Below, in pieces: positions 1 through 4,741 of a stretch of DNA of 5,037 bases. Positions within the stretch are counted from its first letter, which is position 1; every line of letters begins with the position of its first letter. Made by a program: the position numbers and the translations under genes. Under the pieces are notes generated by a model. It ran no database searches. It worked only from the letters and a program-made list of their open reading frames with translations, and was not told the origin of the DNA. This stretch comes from Betaproteobacteria bacterium (GTDB lineage: Bacteria; Pseudomonadota; Gammaproteobacteria; Burkholderiales; SG8-41), in assembly GCA_016177355.1 (NCBI GenBank), contig JACOVL010000004.1:1-5037 (forward strand), read 5' to 3'.

Positions 1-54
1 GATTGTGGTGGCGCGCTTGTAACATCGGGATTTGCCCATCCAGCAGGGGAAGAA

Positions 55-939
55 ATGTACGAGGGCTTCAAGCGGTTCGAAATCCAGACTTCCGATCCCG
101 AAGTGAAGATCGCCGGCCGCGTCGGCGGCAAGGGCCCGCCCGCGCTGCTGCTCCACGGCAACCCGCTGACGCACGTGCATTGGCACCTCGTCGCGCCGCG
201 GCTCGCGCAGGATTTCACGGTGGTCGCGACCGATCTCCGCGGCTACGGCGACAGCGGCAAGCCGCGCGGCAAGCCGGACCACGGCAACTACTCGTTCCGG
301 CGCATGGCGCAGGACCAGGTGGACGTGATGGCGCACCTCGGCTTCAAGCAGTTCTTCGTCGCCGGGCACGACCGCGGCGCGCGCACCGCGCACCGCATGG
401 CGCTCGATCACCCGGACAAGGTGAAGAAGTTCGCAGCCTTCGATATCCTGCCCACGCACCACGTGCTGACGAACATCTCGCTCGGCTGGGCGCTCGGCTC
501 CTTCCACTGGTTCTTCATGGCCCAGCCCTACGACATCCCCGAGAAGCTGATCGAGGGCAAGGAGGACTACTACATCCTCAACAAGCTCACGAAAATGGGC
601 ATCGGCAAGGGCGGCTTCTCGCAGGAGACGCTCGCCGAGTACGCGCGCTGCTGCACGCCCGAGAACATCCACGGCGTGTGCGAGGACTACCGGGCGGCGG
701 TCACCCTGGATTTCGAGATGGACCGGGTGGACTTCGAGGCGGGACGCAAGGTCGCATGCCCGGCCGCGATCTACTGGGGCGAGCAGAGCCACACCGAGAA
801 ATATTTCGACCCGCGCACGGCGTGGCCGCAGTATTGCTCGAACCTCGCGCGCCTCCGGCCGCTGCCGTGCGGCCACTATCCCGCCGAGCAGGCACCGGAC
901 GAGGTCTACGAAGAACTCAACGCCTTCTTCAGGGGATGA
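55..939 (+). CDS. Alpha/beta hydrolase, haloacetate (fluoroacetate) dehalogenase-like
   Basis: This 294-residue cytoplasmic protein has the alpha/beta-hydrolase layout and the usual length for fluoroacetate dehalogenases, which hydrolyse a carbon-halogen bond of a haloacid through an aspartyl-ester intermediate. Seen: the oxyanion motif HGNP at 34-37, DLRGYGDSGKP at 60-70, the nucleophile elbow GHDRGAR at 104-110 with Asp106, and Asp130 in FDILPT. His151-Trp152 and Tyr212 lie in the cap, and His274 is in CGHYP. From recalled knowledge of the Rhodopseudomonas enzyme RPA1163, its Asp110, Arg111, Arg114, Asp134, His155, Trp156, Tyr219 and His280 map to Asp106, Arg107, Arg110, Asp130, His151, Trp152, Tyr212 and His274. 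A Trp near RPA1163 position 185 is missing, and HGFP is replaced by HGNP. The start is supported by AGGGGA at 45-50, four bases before the ATG. There is no signal peptide. The gene converges with the toxin gene 43 bases downstream. The family call is firm but the substrate is inferred; another haloacid, an epoxide or an ester is possible. Confidence 0.88.
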   Translation: MYEGFKRFEIQTSDPEVKIAGRVGGKGPPALLLHGNPLTHVHWHLVAPRLAQDFTVVATDLRGYGDSGKPRGKPDHGNYSFRRMAQDQVDVMAHLGFKQFFVAGHDRGARTAHRMALDHPDKVKKFAAFDILPTHHVLTNISLGWALGSFHWFFMAQPYDIPEKLIEGKEDYYILNKLTKMGIGKGGFSQETLAEYARCCTPENIHGVCEDYRAAVTLDFEMDRVDFEAGRKVACPAAIYWGEQSHTEKYFDPRTAWPQYCSNLARLRPLPCGHYPAEQAPDEVYEELNAFFRG

Positions 940-982
940 GGGCGGCGCCTAGCTGAGCTGCCGCGGTCGCCAGCCTGCCGCA

Positions 983-1408
983 TCAGACCGGAGGCAGTTC
1001 CTTGAACGGATTGAAGACCTTCAGGCCGGGCCGGCGGAAGTCCTTGTCGTTTCCCGTCGCGATCGTCAGCCCATGACGCCGGGCGGTGGCGGCAATGTAG
1101 CCGTCCTCCACGGACATGCGCTGGCCGCGTTTCTCCAGCAGGTGTTCCTGATCGGCCCAGACGTGAGCGACCGATACGTTGAAGCCGAGAATGCGCCCGC
1201 CGAGCGCGTCCACCAGCCTCCTCAGCCAGTCCTGCAGATCCCGGCGCTGGCGACCCTCTTTCGACCGGACCCAGTACGCGAGCTGCGCGATGACGATGGC
1301 GCTGGTGAAGCACCTGTCCTTTTCCCGATGGAGCCAGGCGATCACGCGGGCGTCGCCGTGCCGTTTCGCCGGCTGGCAGATCACGTCGGTATCGATGAGC
1401 CAGCTCAA
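983..1408 (-). CDS. vapC: PIN-domain ribonuclease toxin, VapC-like
   Basis: This is a 141-residue PIN-domain protein, probably the RNA-cleaving toxin of a type II toxin-antitoxin pair. Seen from the proposed start: SWLIDTDV at 2-9 with Asp6 (first PIN acidic residue), TSAIVIAQL at 35-43, SVEDGYIAATA at 99-109 with Asp102, and ATGNDKDF at 117-124 with Asp121 and Asp123. The C-terminal KVFNPF is typical of VapC/FitB proteins. The second acidic position, normally Glu in a (V/I)xxxEL motif, is Gln42 (codon CAG). The start chosen is the TTG at 1408, which overlaps the antitoxin stop by four bases (TTGA) and puts the first beta strand at the N-terminus as in other VapC proteins. A GAGG lies about 11 bases upstream. 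An in-frame ATG at 1471 would add 21 residues and overlap the antitoxin by 67 bases, which is less likely. Translation is probably coupled to the antitoxin gene. The PIN call is strong; activity is uncertain because of the Gln. Confidence 0.85.
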   Translation of the reverse strand: MSWLIDTDVICQPAKRHGDARVIAWLHREKDRCFTSAIVIAQLAYWVRSKEGRQRRDLQDWLRRLVDALGGRILGFNVSVAHVWADQEHLLEKRGQRMSVEDGYIAATARRHGLTIATGNDKDFRRPGLKVFNPFKELPPV

Positions 1409-1632
1409 AACCGGCGGCGCCTCGCGCGCTCTTTTCGGCGACGCGGCAGATCGTCCATGCTGACCGGGCATTCGCTCAGCACGGCGAGCCAGTCGCCGGC
1501 GCCCGCGATGCGGCGGAACACGATTTCGTTCTCTTCCGCGTCGAACCGCGCTTCGAAGGCGTCCCCGGGTGCCGCCGGGGCAAGGACTGCCGGCACCGTC
1601 AGGCGGCGTTTCGCATCCAGGGTCAGGATCAT
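1405..1632 (-). CDS. vapB: AbrB/MazE-type antitoxin, VapB-like
   Basis: This small 75-residue protein is the likely antitoxin and DNA-binding repressor of the pair. The N-terminal half (about residues 1-42) fits the AbrB/SpoVT swapped-hairpin fold: ILTLDAKRRLTVPAVL at 2-17, then PGDAFEARF at 22-30 and ENEIVFRR at 34-41. The C-terminal part (SMDDLPRRRKERARRRRF, 58-75) is short and strongly basic. It is the part expected to wrap the toxin, as in other VapB/MazE proteins. The ATG at 1632 is the first start after the promoter at 1639-1667 and exactly begins the AbrB fold. There is no clear ribosome-binding site, and the predicted transcript start falls on or next to this ATG, so the mRNA may be leaderless. 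The stop codon overlaps the toxin start by four bases. A longer reading frame continues upstream, but that part runs over the lactonase gene and has no sensible fold. Autoregulation by this protein, alone or with the toxin, is inferred from the palindrome at its start. Confidence 0.83.
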   Translation of the reverse strand: MILTLDAKRRLTVPAVLAPAAPGDAFEARFDAEENEIVFRRIAGAGDWLAVLSECPVSMDDLPRRRKERARRRRF

Positions 1633-1650
1633 GGTGGGATTATCCCACCA
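1632..1650. promoter_or_regulatory. Perfect palindrome, likely autoregulatory operator of the toxin-antitoxin pair
   Basis: TGGTGGGA-TTA-TCCCACCA is a perfect inverted repeat with 8-base arms and a 3-base centre. It covers the whole -10 box and reaches the first base of the antitoxin start codon. AbrB-type and other type II antitoxins commonly repress their own promoter through such repeats, so binding here would block RNA polymerase directly. The repeat is seen; the operator role is inferred. If a longer transcript ran through from the lactonase gene, the same repeat could fold into a hairpin next to the start codon. Confidence 0.7.
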
Positions 1651-1667
1651 GGTACGCTGCAGGTCAA
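1639..1667 (-). promoter_or_regulatory. Sigma70-like promoter of the toxin-antitoxin pair
   Basis: On the minus strand a -35 box TTGACC (1662-1667) and a -10 box GATAAT (1639-1644) are separated by exactly 17 bases. Each matches the sigma70 consensus at five of six positions. A start six to seven bases past the -10 box would fall at about 1632-1633, at the antitoxin ATG. The promoter lies in the 77-base gap between the lactonase stop and the antitoxin start, so the pair has its own promoter. This is a pattern match only. Confidence 0.75.
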
Positions 1668-1709
1668 TCCGACGCGACCCCGACGCCGGTTCGGAGATGG
1701 ACGGCGATC

Positions 1710-2636
1710 TCAGCCGAGGCCATACATCTTCTTGCCGGCGACCGGCATGCGGGCCGTGAGGATGTCGCCGGACAGCGCCTCGGTGATGTAGAGCGTCTTC
1801 AAGTCGGGGCCGCCGTAGGCGCAGTTGTCGAGATGGTGGTGGTGCTTGCCGTCGGAGTGGACGAGATGGGTCGGCAGCATGTTGGCGTCGAAGCGCCAGA
1901 CGCCGACGCCGAGGTGGCACACCAGCAGCCCGTTCTCCGCATCCATCTCGATGCCGTCCGGGCCCGCCGCGCCGCCCGAGAGCTGCACGGCAACGCCCGT
2001 TTTCGACACGTTGCCGTCGGCCATGATCGGCAGCCGCCAGACCTGCTGCGAGCGGGTGACGCCGACGTAGCAGTGCTTCTCGGTGGTGGAGAGCGTGATG
2101 CCGTTCGGGCTCGGCACGTTGGCGGCGAGCCGGTCCAGCGCTCCATTGGCGCGCAGCCGGTAGACGCGCCCGGTCGGGTCCGCGATGCCGGTCTGCCCCT
2201 GGTCGGTGAAGTAGAGGTCGCCGTTGGCGGCGAAGTGCAGGTCATTCAGCCCCTTGAAGCCCTCGCTGTAGGCGGTCTCGAGGATCGTTTCGAGCCTGCC
2301 GGTTTTCGGGTCGAGGGCGAGCAGCCCCTTCTTGTAGTCGCAGATGAAGGCGCGGCCGTCCCTGTGGAACTTCAATCCGTTCGGCCAGCCGTCGTACTGC
2401 ACGACGAGCTCCCACTCCCGCTTCGGCGAGATGCGGAAGATCCTTCCAAAGGGAATATCTACGCAGTAGAGATTCCCTTCGCGGTCGAAGGACGGGCCTT
2501 CCAGGAAGCATTCGACCTCGGCCCCCTGGCGGTTCGCGTCGGACCACTCGGCCCGGCTCTTGTTACGGAATTTCTTCGGTAGGGAAGTGTAGACCTCGGC
2601 CTTGATCAGCTCGAGCGGCTTGAACGGATTAAACAT
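1710..2636 (-). CDS. SMP-30/gluconolactonase family lactonase
   Basis: This 308-residue protein fits the SMP-30/gluconolactonase/LRE family, six-bladed beta-propellers that use a divalent metal to hydrolyse sugar-acid or similar lactones. Seen: LEGPSFDREGNLYCVDI at 45-61 (Glu46 a probable metal ligand), GWPNGLKF at 83-90, GLNDLHFAANGDLYFTD at 129-145 (Asn131 probably binds substrate), VPSPNGI at 174-180 (Asn178 metal ligand), GPDGIEMDAENG at 225-236 (Asp227 metal ligand) and NCAYGGPDLKTLYIT at 271-285. The ligand roles follow from the known Glu-Asn-Asp site of human SMP-30. There is no signal peptide, so it is probably cytoplasmic. A run of four histidines at 265-268 sits before the last blade. 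The start is the ATG at 2636, which gives the usual length, although no good ribosome-binding site precedes it. The gene follows the binding-protein gene by 28 bases and is probably the last gene of the operon. The exact lactone is unknown. Confidence 0.88.
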   Translation of the reverse strand: MFNPFKPLELIKAEVYTSLPKKFRNKSRAEWSDANRQGAEVECFLEGPSFDREGNLYCVDIPFGRIFRISPKREWELVVQYDGWPNGLKFHRDGRAFICDYKKGLLALDPKTGRLETILETAYSEGFKGLNDLHFAANGDLYFTDQGQTGIADPTGRVYRLRANGALDRLAANVPSPNGITLSTTEKHCYVGVTRSQQVWRLPIMADGNVSKTGVAVQLSGGAAGPDGIEMDAENGLLVCHLGVGVWRFDANMLPTHLVHSDGKHHHHLDNCAYGGPDLKTLYITEALSGDILTARMPVAGKKMYGLG

Positions 2637-2664
2637 GGCAGCAATGCTGTGTCCGGTTTTAACG

Positions 2665-3666
2665 TTAATTGGCCTTGAGGCCGGCTTCCTTGATCACCTT
2701 GGTCCACTTGTCCGTTTCCTTGCGGATGTGGGCGGCGAATTGCTCGGGACTGCTCGGCACGGCGTCAATGCCGCGGTTGAGCAGGGTCTTCTTCACGTCC
2801 GGCAGGTTGAGGATCGCCACCGTCTCCTTGTGCAGCCGCTCGATGATGGCGCGCGGTGTTGCGGCCGGCGCCAAGTATCCGTACCAGTTGGTCGCCTCGT
2901 AGCCCTTGAGCCCGGTCTCGGCGACGGTCGGGACATCGGGAAGCGCAACCGCGCGCTTCCCGCCGGTCACAGCGAGCGCACGGGCCTTGCCGGCTTCAAC
3001 CTGCGGCATGGCGGTGGAGATGACGGCGACGAAGATCTCGACGTGGCCCGCGACGAGATCGGTCAACGCCGGGCCGCCGCCCTTGTACGGCACGTGGACG
3101 ATGTTCACCTTCGCCATGTTCTTGAATAGCTCGGCGGCGAGGTGGCCGGGGCTGCCCTGCCCCGAAGTGGCGTAGTTGAGCGCCCTTGGTTTCGCCCTCG
3201 CCAGCGCAATCAGTTCCTTCAGCGTGCGCGCGGGCAACGTGGGATGCACGATAAAGATGTTCTGCAGCGCCACCGCCTGCGAGATCGGCGCGAAGTCCTT
3301 CAGGGGATCGTACGGCACCTTGCCGATCGCCGGGCTGATCACGAGCGAGCCGATCGTTGCGAGGTGAATCGTATGGCCGTCGGGCGCGGCCTTCGCCGCG
3401 AGGTCGGAGCCGATCACCCCGTTAGCGCCCGGCCGGTTGTCCACGATGAACTGCTGTTTGAAGGCCGCCACATACTTCGGCGCCATCAGGCGCGAGACGA
3501 GATCGGTCGCGCCGCCCGGCGGGAAGCCGATGATGATGCGCACCGGCTTCGATGGGTACTCCTGGGCCGGCGCGGGTACGCAAGCCAGGACCGCGAGCGC
3601 TGCTGTGGCGCCCGTACCTATCTTCCGAAACGCGCCAGTTGCGAGCAGTGCGCAAGCGGTTTTCAT
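2665..3666 (-). CDS. Bug/TctC-family periplasmic solute-binding protein
   Basis: This 333-residue protein belongs to the Bug (TctC) family, the extracytoplasmic receptors of tripartite tricarboxylate transporters, which bind carboxylated compounds. Seen: a signal peptide with a basic stretch at 14-15, a hydrophobic core at about 16-30 and probable cleavage after Ala34 (PAPA before QEYPSKP). The mature part begins with the family hallmark YPSKPVRIIIGFPPGGATD (37-55), then VDNRPGANGVIGSDLAAKA (75-93), PDGHT (95-99), YATSGQGSPGHLAAELF (165-181), VPYKGGGPALTDLVAGHVE (192-210) and LPDVPTVAETG (242-252). VLAC at 26-29 loosely resembles a lipobox, but the AxA site fits better. The ATG at 3666 has a strong ribosome-binding site, AGGAGGA at 3671-3677. 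Length is normal. No transporter membrane subunits (TctA, TctB) are in the window; Bug proteins are often encoded alone. The ligand is unknown, probably an organic or sugar acid judging from the neighbours. Confidence 0.93.
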   Translation of the reverse strand: MKTACALLATGAFRKIGTGATAALAVLACVPAPAQEYPSKPVRIIIGFPPGGATDLVSRLMAPKYVAAFKQQFIVDNRPGANGVIGSDLAAKAAPDGHTIHLATIGSLVISPAIGKVPYDPLKDFAPISQAVALQNIFIVHPTLPARTLKELIALARAKPRALNYATSGQGSPGHLAAELFKNMAKVNIVHVPYKGGGPALTDLVAGHVEIFVAVISTAMPQVEAGKARALAVTGGKRAVALPDVPTVAETGLKGYEATNWYGYLAPAATPRAIIERLHKETVAILNLPDVKKTLLNRGIDAVPSSPEQFAAHIRKETDKWTKVIKEAGLKAN

Positions 3667-3670
3667 TTTT

Positions 3671-3677
3671 TCCTCCT
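3671..3677 (-). promoter_or_regulatory. Strong ribosome-binding site of the binding-protein gene
   Basis: On the minus strand AGGAGGA stands just before the ATG at 3666, with an A-rich spacer. It is by far the best Shine-Dalgarno match among the minus-strand genes. This suggests the binding protein is made in larger amounts than its operon neighbours, as expected for a periplasmic receptor. Confidence 0.8.
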
Positions 3678-3686
3678 CGTGATGGA

Positions 3687-3704
3687 TGCGGGATTATATC
3701 CGCA
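3687..3704 (-). promoter_or_regulatory. Possible internal promoter -10 box within an imperfect palindrome
   Basis: The 43-base gap between the dehydrogenase and binding-protein genes holds a perfect TATAAT on the minus strand (3693-3698). It sits in an imperfect inverted repeat, TGCGG(G)AT-TAT-ATCCGCA, with 7-base arms and one bulged base. A start seven bases downstream would give a leader of about 20 bases carrying the strong ribosome-binding site. No convincing -35 box lies 16-18 bases upstream (the sequence there is GC-rich) and there is no extended -10 TG, so this is a weak call that would need an activator. Confidence 0.35.
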
Positions 3705-3709
3705 CCGGT

Positions 3710-4717
3710 TCAATTCGGCCGGGCCGTCGCCAGCCTGGCGGCGAGCTTGAGCGCGTATTCGAGTCCGCCCGCATCCGCCTTGCCCTGGCCGACGATATCG
3801 AAAGCCGTGCCGTGGGCGGGGGTGGCGAACACCGTCTTCAAGCCCGCGGTGACGGTGACGCCCCGGTTGAAGCCGAGCAGCTTGGTCGCGATCTGGCCCT
3901 GGTCGTGGTACATCATCACCACGCCGTCGAATTCACCGCGCTTCGCCCTGAGAAAAATGGTGTCGGACGGGATCGGCCCGCTTACCTCGATGCCTTCCCC
4001 GCGCAGCTTGTCCACCGCGGGGCGGATGATGCGGATCTCCTCGTCGCCGAACAGCCCGTTCTCGCCGCCGTGGGGATTCAGCGCCGCGACGCCGATGCGC
4101 GGCTTGCGCCCGGCGAGCGCGGCGAGGGTGCGGTCCGCGAGGCGCACGGCGTCGGCGATGCGCTGCGGCGTGATCATGTTGACCGCTTCGCGCAGCGCGA
4201 CGTGCGAGGTCACGCGGAACGTGCTGATTTCCGGGATCACGTTCATCTCGCCGAAGAATCCGCTATGGCCGGTGAGCTGCGCGAACATCTGGTGCTCGTC
4301 GTGGTATTTCCAGCCGCCGGCGTGCAGCGCGCCCTTGTTGAGCGGCGCGAAGCAGATGCCGTCGAGTTGGCCCGCGAGCGCGAGGTCGATCATGAACTTG
4401 AGCGTGTCGCCGGTCAGTCGGCCGGACTCGGCGGACGCCTCGCCGCGCCTGAACCGCGAGGGGTCGATGTTGCCGAGGTCCACCAGCGGCAGCATCCCGG
4501 CCGGCCAGCGCACGTCGTCGATGCTCTTGTGCGTGCGGTAGCCGAGCTTCACGCCGGCGTCGCGAAGTCCAAGCTCGAGCACTCGCGCGTCCCCGATCAC
4601 GACCACGCGCGCAACGTCGCCGAGCTTGCCGGCAGCGAGCAGTTTCGCGGAGATTTCCGGGCCGATGCCGGTCGCGTCGCCGAGCATCAGGCCTATCAGA
4701 GGGAGATTGTCACGCAT
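3710..4717 (-). CDS. pdxA2: PdxA2-like NAD-dependent 4-phospho-hydroxyacid dehydrogenase
   Basis: This 335-residue cytoplasmic enzyme is a member of the PdxA family, which oxidises a phosphorylated hydroxy acid with NAD and a divalent metal, usually with decarboxylation. Seen: GDATGIGPEI at 13-22, APLNKGALHAGG at 124-135, and the three metal-binding histidines of PdxA: His172 (VTSHVAL), His216 (LNPHGGE) and His271 (MYHDQG), matching E. coli His166, His211 and His266. The stretch YHDQGQIATKLLGFNRGVTV (270-289) and TPAHGTAFDIVGQGKADAG (299-317) resemble the PdxA2 branch more than vitamin B6 PdxA. That branch works in breakdown of four-carbon acids such as threonate or erythronate 4-phosphate. 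An in-frame TAA 27 bases upstream limits the start to the ATG at 4717, which lacks a ribosome-binding site and follows an AT-rich leader. The catabolic neighbours argue against a B6 biosynthesis role. A dihydrodiol dehydrogenase like TphB, also found beside Bug proteins, is a less likely alternative. Confidence 0.87.
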   Translation of the reverse strand: MRDNLPLIGLMLGDATGIGPEISAKLLAAGKLGDVARVVVIGDARVLELGLRDAGVKLGYRTHKSIDDVRWPAGMLPLVDLGNIDPSRFRRGEASAESGRLTGDTLKFMIDLALAGQLDGICFAPLNKGALHAGGWKYHDEHQMFAQLTGHSGFFGEMNVIPEISTFRVTSHVALREAVNMITPQRIADAVRLADRTLAALAGRKPRIGVAALNPHGGENGLFGDEEIRIIRPAVDKLRGEGIEVSGPIPSDTIFLRAKRGEFDGVVMMYHDQGQIATKLLGFNRGVTVTAGLKTVFATPAHGTAFDIVGQGKADAGGLEYALKLAARLATARPN

Positions 4718-4741
4718 ATGATTGATTTTAATAATAATCTG

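Noticed and set aside
3..956. A 317-residue open frame overlapping the whole dehalogenase-like gene in another frame
   Set aside because: It is rich in Arg, Ala, Gly and Pro with no recognisable fold, as expected for a shadow frame in GC-rich DNA; the 55-939 frame carries all the catalytic motifs.
936..956. Tiny frame ATG-AGG-GCG-GCG-CCT-AGC-TGA overlapping the hydrolase stop, preceded by AGGGG
   Set aside because: Six codons, no homology signal possible, and the purine-rich stretch is part of the hydrolase C-terminal codons.
942..964. Possible terminator hairpin GCGGC...GCCGC between the hydrolase and the toxin gene
   Set aside because: The stem is only five to six pairs with a long loop and is not followed by a T-run on either strand.
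1001..1012. 12-base repeat CTTGAACGGATT shared with 2619-2630
   Set aside because: Both copies encode Asn-Pro-Phe-Lys in unrelated proteins on the minus strand; there is no longer match or flanking structure, so it looks like coincidence.
1633..1920. N-terminal extension of the antitoxin frame running into the lactonase gene
   Set aside because: The added residues are low-complexity and overlap a well-supported gene, and the promoter lies between this extension and the ATG at 1632.
2659..2668. Palindrome TTAACGTTAA over the stop codon of the binding-protein gene
   Set aside because: A few 10-base palindromes are expected by chance in 5 kb, and no promoter element or second site is associated with it.
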